This document shows positions 1 to 7,593 of a stretch of DNA of 64,000 bases, one piece after another (the first letter of the stretch is position 1; every line of letters begins with the position of its first letter). The stretch spans positions 620,001 through 684,000 of the forward strand of contig NZ_JBKINJ010000002.1 in assembly GCF_046602855.1 (NCBI RefSeq), given 5' to 3'. Below the pieces are notes generated by a model, which ran no database searches, was not told the DNA's origin, and worked only from the letters and a program-made list of their open reading frames with translations. Source of the stretch: Gracilimonas sp046602855 (GTDB lineage: Bacteria > Bacteroidota > Rhodothermia > Balneolales > Balneolaceae). The position numbers and the translations under genes were made by a program.

Positions 1-554
1 GGTCAGAGGTCAAGGATAGAAAATATCATAACACTATTATTGGTGCGCCGGTCCGTAATTTCACTGAAGGAAATACCACTGAAGGTAACAACCGTATCAT
101 CACCGGGAATGTATTGACAGGTACCAAGATAGACGATGAAGGATATCTGAGTATATACGAGCGACAGGTAACGGTAATTCCTGAAGGTGATGAGCCTGAG
201 TTTTTTGGCTGGCTGTTACCAAAAACGGATAAATTCAGTATCTCAAGAACCCTGCCTTCATGGATACAGAGAAAATTTGGCGATAAGAAATATGAATTAG
301 ATACCAATACTCACGGTGAGCGCAGAGCATTTGTGGTTTCCGGCGAGTACGAACAGGTATTTCCATTTGATATTTATCCGGTTCAGCTGTTAAAAGCTGT
401 TATTGTACAGGATATTGAACGAATGGAAAATCTTGGGATCTATGAAGTTGTAGAAGAAGATATGGCTCTTTGTGAAGTTGTTTGTACTTCCAAGATGCCG
501 GTTCAAAGCATACTTCGGGATGGTCTCGAGTTGATGCGTGAAGAATTAGGTTAG
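1..554 (+). CDS. nqrA: Na+-translocating NADH:quinone reductase subunit A (C-terminal part)
   Basis: Only the last 184 or so codons are inside the window; the frame is open from base 3 to the TAG at 552-554, so the gene starts upstream. NqrA is the cytoplasmic subunit of the sodium-pumping NADH:quinone oxidoreductase and contributes to the quinone site. The visible part has the family's C-terminal segments, including GNVLTGTKIDDEG and a long stretch of charged sequence. It is followed after 35 bases by nqrB on the same strand, the standard gene order, so it is the first visible gene of the operon. A TTG at 114 is in frame but is not a real start, because recognisable NqrA sequence continues before it. 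Confidence 0.93.
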   Translation, partial: SEVKDRKYHNTIIGAPVRNFTEGNTTEGNNRIITGNVLTGTKIDDEGYLSIYERQVTVIPEGDEPEFFGWLLPKTDKFSISRTLPSWIQRKFGDKKYELDTNTHGERRAFVVSGEYEQVFPFDIYPVQLLKAVIVQDIERMENLGIYEVVEEDMALCEVVCTSKMPVQSILRDGLELMREELG

Positions 555-589
555 TGATTTTAAAAAGTGAAGTCATACAGAAGTAACGG

Positions 590-1783
590 ATGAAAGCATT
601 ACACAATTATTTAGAAAATAACATCAGGCCCAAGTTTGAAGAGGGCGGAAAGTTTGAAAAACTTTGGCCGGTATATGATGGTTTCGCAACATTTCTATTT
701 GTTCCGGGGCATACCGCTGAAAGTGGCGGTGCGCATATCAGGGACGGGATAGATCTGAAACGTACCATGAATACGGTGATCATAGCCCTTATCCCGGCAT
801 TGCTGTTTGGGATGTGGAACATAGGCTATCAGCACTACCTGGCTTTAGGTATGGATACATCCTTCATGGATGAGTTCATATTTGGAGCGATCAAGGTATT
901 GCCAATGGTCGTTGTATCATATGGAGTTGGACTCGGTGTCGAGTTTTTGTTCTGTGTGGTAAAAGGGCATCAGATCAACGAGGGATATCTGGTAACCGGT
1001 ATGTTGATCCCCCTTATCATGCCGGTAGATCTGCCGCTTTGGATGCTGGGACTGTCTGCTGCCTTTGCCGTTGTGATCGGTAAAGAGGTGTTTGGCGGAA
1101 CCGGAATGAATATCTTTAACCCGGCGCTTATAGCCCGTGCCTTTGCCTTCTTTGCCTATCCGGCATATATGTCTGGTGACAGCGTTTGGATCAATACTTC
1201 CGTACAGGAAGGTCAGGCTGTTGTAGACGGATTTTCAGGCGCAACTATCTTAGGTCAGCTTGCAACCACGGGAACCACTTCTTATTCAGCTTTGGATGCT
1301 TTTATAGGAACCATACCCGGCTCTGTTGGTGAGACCTCTATTATTATGATATTGATCGGGGCCGCAGTATTGATCTATACCGGTATCGGTAGCTGGAGAA
1401 TTATTTTAAGTGCACTGGCCGGCGGTGTTGCAATGGGGCTTATTTTCAATGCCGTTGCACCCTATGCGATTTCAGAGGCACAGCAGCAATTTATGGCTGT
1501 ACCATTTTGGCAGCAATTGATAGTAGGAGGATTTGCCTTCGGCATCGTCTTTATGGCAACGGATCCGGTATCGGGCGCCAGAACAGATACAGGTAAATGG
1601 ATCTATGGATTCCTGATCGGTTTCCTTGCTATCATGATACGTGTATTTAATCCTGCGTATCCTGAAGGCGTGATGCTGGCTATTTTATTCATGAATACCA
1701 TGGCGCCACTTGTTGACCATTACGTGCTGAAGGCCAACATGAAGAGACGCGAAAAACGAAATTTAAAAACAGCTGAGGCTTAA
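590..1783 (+). CDS. nqrB: Na+-translocating NADH:quinone reductase subunit B
   Basis: This 397-residue integral membrane subunit belongs to the NqrB/RnfD family and lies in the sodium translocation path. After a cytoplasmic N-terminal segment of about 60 residues there are roughly ten hydrophobic segments. The motif SGATILG at residues 216-222 matches the family's flavinylation site, so Thr219 is the expected covalent FMN acceptor, to be modified by the ApbE encoded downstream. Length is normal for the family. It lies between nqrA (35-base gap) and nqrC (5-base gap), consistent with one transcript. The ATG at 590 gives the normal NqrB N-terminus. Confidence 0.96.
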   Translation: MKALHNYLENNIRPKFEEGGKFEKLWPVYDGFATFLFVPGHTAESGGAHIRDGIDLKRTMNTVIIALIPALLFGMWNIGYQHYLALGMDTSFMDEFIFGAIKVLPMVVVSYGVGLGVEFLFCVVKGHQINEGYLVTGMLIPLIMPVDLPLWMLGLSAAFAVVIGKEVFGGTGMNIFNPALIARAFAFFAYPAYMSGDSVWINTSVQEGQAVVDGFSGATILGQLATTGTTSYSALDAFIGTIPGSVGETSIIMILIGAAVLIYTGIGSWRIILSALAGGVAMGLIFNAVAPYAISEAQQQFMAVPFWQQLIVGGFAFGIVFMATDPVSGARTDTGKWIYGFLIGFLAIMIRVFNPAYPEGVMLAILFMNTMAPLVDHYVLKANMKRREKRNLKTAEA

Positions 1784-1788
1784 GACTC

Positions 1789-2523
1789 ATGGATGTAAAT
1801 AAGAACAGTTACACATTTATGTTTGCGGCTGCAATGGTTGTTGTGGTAGCAGCCATTTTATCCTTTGCGGCTACAAATCTGAAGCCACTTCAGAAGCAAA
1901 ATGTGGAGATGGAAAAGATGCAGAGCATTCTGAGATCCATCGAGGTTGAAGGGACGCGTGAAGAATCCGCGGAAGCATATCCGGAATATGTTACCAGTGA
2001 ACTGGTGATCCAAAACAATGAATTGATCGAAGGCGTAGATGCTTTCAACATCGATCTGGCCAAACAGATACGAAAACCTATATCTGAAAGACAGGCCCCT
2101 TTATATATAGCCGAGAAGAATGGTGAAACATTTTATGTCATCCCACTGCGTGGGACAGGATTATGGGGACCGATCTGGGGTTATATTTCGCTTCAGAATA
2201 ATTTATCAACCATATATGGTGCTGTATTTGATCACCAGGCTGAAACACCCGGCCTTGGAGCAGAGATTAACACAGAGTCTTTTCAGGATCAGTTCAAAGG
2301 AAAGGAGATCCTGAATGATGATGGCACACTGGTGGGTATCGATGTTGTAAAAGGTGAAGCCAGTGGTGAAAGTGAAGTGGATGGTATCAGTGGCGGAACT
2401 ATTACATCTGATGGTGTGGAAGCTATGATAGCTAACAACTTACAGGCTTACATACCCTTTTTGAAAGAATACACAGGTTATAGCGGCTCAACAGCGACAG
2501 CGGTTCAGCCCGATAACAATTAA
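1789..2523 (+). CDS. nqrC: Na+-translocating NADH:quinone reductase subunit C
   Basis: NqrC is a largely periplasmic subunit held by one N-terminal transmembrane helix (about residues 9-29), with an FMN-binding domain that carries a covalent flavin. The flavinylation motif reads SGGTIT at residues 201-206; Thr204 occupies the acceptor position of the SGAT motif, with Gly replacing the usual Ala. The sequence LWGPIWGYI near residue 125 and the conserved ETPGLGAEI at about 152-160 are typical of the family. Length is 244 residues. It begins 5 bases after nqrB and is followed by nqrD after 48 bases. Confidence 0.95.
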   Translation: MDVNKNSYTFMFAAAMVVVVAAILSFAATNLKPLQKQNVEMEKMQSILRSIEVEGTREESAEAYPEYVTSELVIQNNELIEGVDAFNIDLAKQIRKPISERQAPLYIAEKNGETFYVIPLRGTGLWGPIWGYISLQNNLSTIYGAVFDHQAETPGLGAEINTESFQDQFKGKEILNDDGTLVGIDVVKGEASGESEVDGISGGTITSDGVEAMIANNLQAYIPFLKEYTGYSGSTATAVQPDNN

Positions 2524-2571
2524 TCATTTTAAGTTTACTAACTAAGGCGCAACTTAACTATTTAGAGCGTT

Positions 2572-3282
2572 ATGGCAGAAGCAGCAGAAACAATTGAAGA
2601 AGGAGTAGAGGATCAGGCGGAGGTCATTGAAGCCCCCAAAGAACCTTTATTCTCAAAAAAGAACAGAAAATTAATAACGGACCCATTAGACGATGATAAC
2701 CCGATCACCGTGCAGGTGTTGGGTATTTGTTCAGCGTTGGCGATCACCGTAAAGATGTATCCGGCTCTGGTAATGGCTATTTCCGTTATCTTTGTAATGG
2801 TATCGGCGAATGTTATCGTATCAGCGATGCGAAATCTGATTCCGAATCGGATCCGTATCATTGTACAATTAACCATTATCGCATCATTAGTAGTGCTTGT
2901 AGATCAGGTGCTCAGAGCCTACGCATTTGATGTATCAAAAGAGCTGTCGGTATTCATTGGTCTGATCATTACGAACTGTATCATTATGGGCCGGCTTGAA
3001 GCCTTTGCACTCGGTAACAACGTCTGGAAGTCCTTTTTAGATGGTTTAGGAAATGCTTTCGGATATGGAGCGATTTTGATCGCAGTTGCGTTCTTCAGAG
3101 AGTTACTGGGTTCAGGCACGCTATTCGGTTACCAAATAATACCGGATGCCTGGTATGCAGCTAATGGTGGATATTATGTGAACAACGGTTTCATGTTGTT
3201 ACCTCCAATGGCACTTATAGTAGTAGGTATCATTATCTGGGTTCAGCGTGCAAGAAATACCAAATTGATAGAGGAGGCATAA
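2572..3282 (+). CDS. nqrD: Na+-translocating NADH:quinone reductase subunit D
   Basis: NqrD is a membrane subunit of the RnfE/NqrD family. The core begins around residue 30 and has about six hydrophobic helices, with the conserved segments TNCIIMGRLEAFA and AVAFFRELLGSG. The latter includes the conserved helix associated with the intramembrane iron site of NqrD/NqrE in structural work on the family. At 236 residues it is some 25 longer than typical proteobacterial NqrD because of an acidic N-terminal extension of about 30 residues rich in Glu and Ala. It sits 4 bases before nqrE, so the two are probably co-translated. Confidence 0.95.
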   Translation: MAEAAETIEEGVEDQAEVIEAPKEPLFSKKNRKLITDPLDDDNPITVQVLGICSALAITVKMYPALVMAISVIFVMVSANVIVSAMRNLIPNRIRIIVQLTIIASLVVLVDQVLRAYAFDVSKELSVFIGLIITNCIIMGRLEAFALGNNVWKSFLDGLGNAFGYGAILIAVAFFRELLGSGTLFGYQIIPDAWYAANGGYYVNNGFMLLPPMALIVVGIIIWVQRARNTKLIEEA

Positions 3283-3286
3283 ATCA

Positions 3287-3904
3287 ATGCAAGAATTAAT
3301 TAACATATTTGTAAAAGCGGTTTTTGTTGAGAATATGATCTTTGCCTATTTCTTAGGCATGTGTTCATACCTGGCAGTATCCAAAAAAGTAACAACCGGT
3401 GTCGGACTTGGTTTTGCTGTGATCTTTGTATTGGGTATCACGGTACCGGCCAACTATTTACTTGAAAATTATGTGCTGTCTGAAGGTGCTTTGTCATGGG
3501 TAAGCCCTGCGTTTGCTGAAGTTGACCTGAGTTTCCTCTCATTCATCCTTTTCATTGCCATCATTGCATCTATGGTACAGCTGGTAGAGATGACCGTAGA
3601 GAAATTTTCACCGTCATTGTATAACTCACTTGGTATCTTCCTGCCCCTTATCGCTGTAAACTGTGCGATCTTGGGTGGTTCACTGTTCATGCAGGAGCGA
3701 AATTATGCCAATATCGGTGAGGCGTCTGTATTTGGACTTGGCAGTGGCGTGGGTTGGTTTTTAGCGATCGTAGCTATAGCAGCCATTCGTGAGAAAATAC
3801 AATATTCAAACGTTCCCGGTCCTCTTAGAGGTCTTGGAATTACCTTTATCGTAACTGGCCTGATGGGCATCGCGTTCATGTCATTCATGGGTATCAAGTT
3901 ATAA
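3287..3904 (+). CDS. nqrE: Na+-translocating NADH:quinone reductase subunit E
   Basis: This 205-residue membrane subunit is the pseudo-symmetric partner of NqrD (RnfA/NqrE family). It has about six hydrophobic helices and the conserved segment LIAVNCAILGGSLFM near residues 121-135, whose Cys is the ligand residue expected of this family at the NqrD/E iron centre. The ATG at 3287 follows a purine-rich GAGGAGG just before the nqrD stop, a strong Shine-Dalgarno match. nqrF follows after 26 bases. Confidence 0.96.
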   Translation: MQELINIFVKAVFVENMIFAYFLGMCSYLAVSKKVTTGVGLGFAVIFVLGITVPANYLLENYVLSEGALSWVSPAFAEVDLSFLSFILFIAIIASMVQLVEMTVEKFSPSLYNSLGIFLPLIAVNCAILGGSLFMQERNYANIGEASVFGLGSGVGWFLAIVAIAAIREKIQYSNVPGPLRGLGITFIVTGLMGIAFMSFMGIKL

Positions 3905-3930
3905 TCACTATATAAGAAGAGCTTTTTAAA

Positions 3931-5250
3931 ATGATATTAGCATTAGCATCTACAACTTTTATCGTATCTACCAGTATCATCGTATTCTTTGTGGTGGTCT
4001 TTGTACTGGTTTCTATTCTTTTAACAGCAAAATCATATTTGATACCATCCGGACCTGTTCATATTAAGATCAATGATGAAATGGATCTTAAAGTTGACTC
4101 CGGAAGTACTTTACTGAGTACACTGAGTGAAAATAAGATCTTTCTGCCCTCAGCATGCGGTGGAGGTGGAACATGTTTACAATGTGTGTGTCAGGTTCAT
4201 GAGGGAGGCGGTGAGATCTTGCCAACTGAAGAGCCTCATTTTACCAGAAAAGAGATCAAGGAAGATTGGCGCTTGAGCTGTCAGGTGAAGGTAAAAGAAG
4301 ATATGAAGATCGAAGTACCTGAAGAGGTATTTGGGATCAAGAAGTGGGAGGCAGAGGTTGTTTCCAATTATAACGTGGCTTCATTTATCAAGGAATTTAT
4401 TATTGAGGTCCCTGAAGATATGGACTACAAAGCCGGTGGATATATTCAGATCGAGATCCCGCCATGCGAGGTCGATTTTAAGGATATTGACATTACGGCT
4501 CATCCTGAAGAGCATCCCGGTGAACCTGATAAATTCCAAAAAGAATGGGATGAGTATGGTCTTTGGGATCTCAAGATGAAAAACACTGAATTTGTGGAAC
4601 GGGCATATTCTATGGCCAGCTATCCTGCAGAGGGACGCAGGATCATGCTTAATGTTCGTATCGCGACTCCGCCATGGGACAGAGATAAGAATACATGGCA
4701 AGACGTTAACCCGGGTATTGCCTCCTCGTTCATTTTTTCCAGAAAGCCGGGTGATAAGGTAACCATATCCGGTCCTTATGGTGAGTTCTTCATCAAGAAG
4801 GAAAGTGAAAAAGAGATGCTTTACATTGGCGGTGGTGCCGGTATGGCTCCGATGCGCTCTCACCTGTTTGAGTTGTTCAAAACACTTGAAACAGGCCGTA
4901 AAGTCACTTACTGGTATGGTGGTCGTTCTAAGCGCGAGTTGTTCTATCTTGATCATTTCCGTAAACTTGATGAGCAATTCGATAATTTCGATTTCTACGT
5001 CGTTCTATCCGAACCGCTTGAAGAAGATAACTGGGTTGAGAAAAAAGACATACATGACGAAGAAGGCGACGGTTTCGTGGGATTTGTTCACCAGGCAGTG
5101 ATAGATCACTACCTGGAACAGCATCCTGAACCGGAAGAGATCGAATTCTATTTCTGTGGTCCACCGCTGATGAATCAGGCTGTACTGCAAATGTGCGACG
5201 AATGGGGCGTTCCTGATGAGAATGTCGCATTTGATGACTTCGGTGGCTAA
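3931..5250 (+). CDS. nqrF: Na+-translocating NADH:quinone reductase subunit F (NADH dehydrogenase, 2Fe-2S/FAD)
   Basis: NqrF is the electron-input subunit that oxidises NADH. Residues 8-32 form a single membrane anchor. A plant-type 2Fe-2S ferredoxin domain follows, with cluster ligands Cys76, Cys82, Cys85 and Cys117. The FAD-binding motif RAYSMASYP lies near residue 225, the NAD-binding loop is YIGGGAGMAP, and the chain ends with the characteristic FDDFGG. Length is 439 residues, a little over the proteobacterial 407. It is the last gene of the operon; a clear intrinsic terminator starts 18 bases after the stop. Confidence 0.97.
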   Translation: MILALASTTFIVSTSIIVFFVVVFVLVSILLTAKSYLIPSGPVHIKINDEMDLKVDSGSTLLSTLSENKIFLPSACGGGGTCLQCVCQVHEGGGEILPTEEPHFTRKEIKEDWRLSCQVKVKEDMKIEVPEEVFGIKKWEAEVVSNYNVASFIKEFIIEVPEDMDYKAGGYIQIEIPPCEVDFKDIDITAHPEEHPGEPDKFQKEWDEYGLWDLKMKNTEFVERAYSMASYPAEGRRIMLNVRIATPPWDRDKNTWQDVNPGIASSFIFSRKPGDKVTISGPYGEFFIKKESEKEMLYIGGGAGMAPMRSHLFELFKTLETGRKVTYWYGGRSKRELFYLDHFRKLDEQFDNFDFYVVLSEPLEEDNWVEKKDIHDEEGDGFVGFVHQAVIDHYLEQHPEPEEIEFYFCGPPLMNQAVLQMCDEWGVPDENVAFDDFGG

Positions 5251-5268
5251 GACCAATTAATCAATTAG

Positions 5269-5300
5269 AAAAAACCCCGTATACACTACGGGGTTTTTTT
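5269..5300 (+). terminator. Rho-independent terminator after nqrF
   Basis: A perfect stem of AACCCCGTA paired with TACGGGGTT around a 5-base loop is flanked by A-rich sequence on the left and seven T on the right. It closes the nqr operon and separates it from apbE. Confidence 0.9.
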
Positions 5301-5326
5301 ATTTAGGCTTTATATAACATTTCACT

Positions 5327-6334
5327 ATGCAAAGAATACTGACGCTCCTTTTAATAATTTTTTTCGCCATATCCTGCTCACAAATACAAGAATCCAAATA
5401 TATAGAAAATAGCGGGAGAGCCCAGGGCTCGACCTATCAGATCAAATATGAATCACCCGAAGGAAAAGACTTTGGGGATGATATTGAAGCCATCTTCAAA
5501 CGCATCGATCTATCCATGAGCACCTATGTGCCCACATCTCTGGTATCAACCGTAAATAAAGGGGATACCCTTGTTCAGGTAGATACTCTTTTCATGGAGG
5601 TCTTGAATCGCTCACTCGAAATAGCCGAAGAAACAAACGGTGACTTTGATCCAACCATAGGTCCTTTGGTAAGTCTGTGGGGTTTTGGATTTGAGGAACT
5701 CAGGCAGGATGTAAGTCCGCAGATGGTTGAGCAAACATTGGAAAAGACAGGGTACCAGCATATTCAGGTAAAAGAAGACAGTGTGAAGGTCCCGGAAGGC
5801 TTTCAGATCGATTTTAATGCCATAGCTCAGGGGTATACAGTAGATTATATAGCGGAGTATCTTGAAAGCTACGAGGCAGTAAATTATATGGTAGAAGTAG
5901 GAGGAGAAGTTCGGGCAAGAGGAGTAAACCAGACGGATGAGATCTGGAGGATCGGCGTTGACAAACCGTCAGAAGAGATAGATGCTGAAGGCAGATTTCA
6001 GTTTATCCTGGAATTGAAAGATAAAGCACTGGCAACATCCGGTAATTACAGAAAGTTTTGGGTGGATGAAGAAACAGGAGCCCGTTATTCACATACCATA
6101 GATCCACAAACAGGCTATCCCGCTAAGAACAGTTTATTGAGTGCATCCATAATAAGTGACTCAGCCATGGATGCTGATGCCTATGCTACTGTTTGCATGG
6201 TCAAAGGATTAGAGGAATGCAGGGAATTTCTGAACGCCAAAGATGAGCTGGAAGGATATCTCATATATGATGATGGCTCAAGTAACTGGGGAACATATGT
6301 TACCGAAGGGTTTGAAGAATTTGTTGTGAATTAG
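5327..6334 (+). CDS. apbE: FAD:protein FMN transferase (ApbE), lipoprotein
   Basis: ApbE transfers FMN from FAD to a threonine hydroxyl in periplasmic or membrane proteins; NqrB and NqrC are its classical substrates. The 335-residue protein has a lipoprotein signal with lipobox AISC (Cys17). It carries ApbE motifs in order: RAQGSTYQI, FDPTIGPLVSLWGFG, the FAD-contacting NYMVEVGGEVRARG, GNYRKFW, and the signature HTIDPQTGYP with the metal-site region MDADAYATVC near the C-terminus. It lies directly after the nqr operon but behind a terminator, so it probably has its own promoter in the 26-base gap or depends on readthrough. Confidence 0.95.
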   Translation: MQRILTLLLIIFFAISCSQIQESKYIENSGRAQGSTYQIKYESPEGKDFGDDIEAIFKRIDLSMSTYVPTSLVSTVNKGDTLVQVDTLFMEVLNRSLEIAEETNGDFDPTIGPLVSLWGFGFEELRQDVSPQMVEQTLEKTGYQHIQVKEDSVKVPEGFQIDFNAIAQGYTVDYIAEYLESYEAVNYMVEVGGEVRARGVNQTDEIWRIGVDKPSEEIDAEGRFQFILELKDKALATSGNYRKFWVDEETGARYSHTIDPQTGYPAKNSLLSASIISDSAMDADAYATVCMVKGLEECREFLNAKDELEGYLIYDDGSSNWGTYVTEGFEEFVVN

Positions 6335-6353
6335 GTCAGCGGCTGCCGATCAA

Positions 6354-6587
6354 TTACCCTACAAACGGGGTAAATTCCTCGTCATTCTTTTTATCGGTAT
6401 TGGGATTTTTGCATTTTTGTTGAGGTGAGGCACCACAAAAACCGCAAGCTTCTCCCTCTTTGTTCAAAAATGGACTTTGGCTGGCACAGGTTCCGGCAAA
6501 TTCACCGCCATCTTTGGCCAGTATCTTTATTGCAATACCGGCAAAGCCGATTCCAATTAAGCCTATTGCTACAACAAATTCTAACAT
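6354..6587 (-). CDS. NqrM-like cysteine-rich membrane protein (DUF539-type)
   Basis: This 77-residue protein has one N-terminal transmembrane helix (residues 2-22) and a tail with four cysteines (34, 48, 51, 59) in the pattern GTCAS...ACGFCG...KC. One membrane helix followed by a short Cys-rich tail is the architecture of NqrM (DUF539), which helps insert the iron centre of Na+-NQR. The location, convergent with apbE beside nqr, supports that role. I chose the ATG at 6587 because AAGAGGA lies 5 bases upstream and the helix starts immediately; the longer open frame to 6839 runs antisense through the tRNA. The NqrM assignment rests on architecture and context, not on an alignment. Confidence 0.7.
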   Translation of the reverse strand: MLEFVVAIGLIGIGFAGIAIKILAKDGGEFAGTCASQSPFLNKEGEACGFCGASPQQKCKNPNTDKKNDEEFTPFVG

Positions 6588-6745
6588 AGTATCCTCTTGT
6601 TTTAATGGACCCAAAGTTCGGGATTTATATACCAAACAGCAATAAAGACCAAAGAATTTCGAGTGTTTCTGAGCCCAACTCTTCTTATATTCGAAGCCCT
6701 TTAGAAATACGAACATTATAACAGCAGAATGTTCAATGTTCATCT

Positions 6746-6819
6746 GCGCCCGTAGCTCAATTGGATAGAGCGTCTGACTTCGGATCAGAAGGCTGAGGGT
6801 TCGAATCCTTCCGGGCGTA
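6746..6819 (+). tRNA. tRNA-Arg (anticodon UCG)
   Basis: The cloverleaf folds fully: acceptor GCGCCCG with CGGGCGT, D arm GCTC/GAGC, anticodon arm TCTGA/TCAGA with loop CTTCGGA giving anticodon TCG, and a T arm with the invariant TTCGAAT. CCA is not encoded. The 3' end is the integration target of two tandem islands: its last bases and the following hairpin recur at 17.65 kb and, degraded, at 24.99 kb. Confidence 0.96.
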
Positions 6820-6925
6820 CATTGACGTACTAAAGCCAAGCCATAAGATATTTACTTACAATGTCTTATGGCTTTTGTGTTTTTAAGAGCGGCAAACATA
6901 CGGCAAACATTTTCACTTAAATGCT
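6808..6925 (+). repeat. att-like repeat, copy 1 (left end of island 1)
   Basis: The last 12 bases of tRNA-Arg plus about 105 bases downstream recur almost identically at 17647-17763. The segment contains a 14-bp stem (AAGCCATAAGATAT with ATGTCTTATGGCTT) followed by a T-rich run, which can serve as the tRNA terminator. It also contains two direct CGGCAAACAT decamers at 6890-6910, plausible recombinase arm sites. Confidence 0.85.
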
Positions 6926-6971
6926 TCGTCTTTCTTAGTTGAAGCTTTTCTTTTTAATAGCGATAACCCAA

Positions 6972-7211
6972 ATGAAATTATATAAGAGACTTGGACTCCC
7001 AACACCTAAGTTTAAGCGTCACGATTACACCACCGACCACAAAGGGCAGTCCTTTAAAATCCGATTTCTTGAATGGGATTTTGACAGAGAAGAGTTTTAT
7101 TACTTTTCGATGCCAGATACTTATGCCGGAAAAATATATGAAGGAGACTCAGAGCTCAAGTATGGATGTTTAGAACTGTTGTTTGGGGGAGGAAGAAGGG
7201 TTGATTCTTGA
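6972..7211 (+). CDS. Small hypothetical protein at island left end
   Basis: An open frame of 79 codons from ATG 6972 (a TTG start at 6939 would add 11 residues). The product is hydrophilic and mildly basic at the N-terminus (MKLYKRLGLPTPKFKRHD), then mixed acidic and aromatic, with no signal peptide or membrane helix. I recognise no family. It lies immediately inside the left att-like repeat, where integrase or excisionase genes often sit, but the sequence does not look like either. It may be a decayed remnant. Confidence 0.35.
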   Translation: MKLYKRLGLPTPKFKRHDYTTDHKGQSFKIRFLEWDFDREEFYYFSMPDTYAGKIYEGDSELKYGCLELLFGGGRRVDS

Positions 7212-7342
7212 TAAGAAGAATGGCAATTCGCTGACACAGTGAACTATTACTGTGTTTTTAGATGTTTAAAGCGGTTTTTTTGAAGCGATCGAGCTATATG
7301 TAAAATTATTTTAATATTTAATTTATATGTTTATAATAGACG

Positions 7343-7358
7343 GTTAAAAAAATTTAAC
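7343..7358. promoter_or_regulatory. Inverted repeat upstream of the cupredoxin cluster
   Basis: GTTAAA and TTTAAC form a perfect 6-bp inverted repeat with a 4-base spacer in the AT-rich gap (7212-7415) before the first island genes. It could be an operator or a promoter-proximal site. This is an inference from symmetry alone, and such AT-rich palindromes also arise by chance. Confidence 0.25.
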
Positions 7359-7415
7359 ACTGAAAATAATATCACTTTTTAGTGTATTCGGGATACAAAA
7401 TTAAATGAGGGTCGT

Positions 7416-7583
7416 ATGTTTACAAGTATTGCAGGATTCATTTCTATTCTTTTAATAGGAGGTTTTCGGGGATTAGCTCAGTCTGCCCAACTTATATCTT
7501 ATCCTGGTTTTGATATTACTCCGGCCACATCTATTTCTCGCGTCTGCTATCGGTTACTTATCAAAAATTATTCAGCCATATAA
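7416..7583 (+). CDS. Short secreted-peptide frame (possible remnant)
   Basis: A 55-codon frame opens with ATG 7416 behind GAGG. It encodes a convincing Sec signal peptide (hydrophobic residues 4-17, cleavage expected after GLAQSA), then about 30 residues with no recognisable domain, and stops 10 bases before the start of the first cupredoxin gene. It may be a truncated exported protein or a leader peptide coupled to the next gene; I cannot distinguish these. Confidence 0.3.
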   Translation: MFTSIAGFISILLIGGFRGLAQSAQLISYPGFDITPATSISRVCYRLLIKNYSAI

Positions 7584-7593
7584 ATTTACTCCT

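Noticed and set aside
4381..4977. A 198-codon frame on the minus strand opposite nqrF
   Set aside because: nqrF is complete and conserved on the plus strand with all cofactor motifs; the reverse frame has no recognisable domain.
6588..6839. Upstream extension of the NqrM-like gene over the tRNA
   Set aside because: It would run antisense through tRNA-Arg, adds no signal or domain, and a good ribosome-binding site precedes ATG 6587.
7471..7500. A tRNA-like stretch (TTAGCTCAGTCTG) before the first cupredoxin gene
   Set aside because: There is no matching acceptor, anticodon or T arm nearby; it lies inside a short signal-peptide frame.
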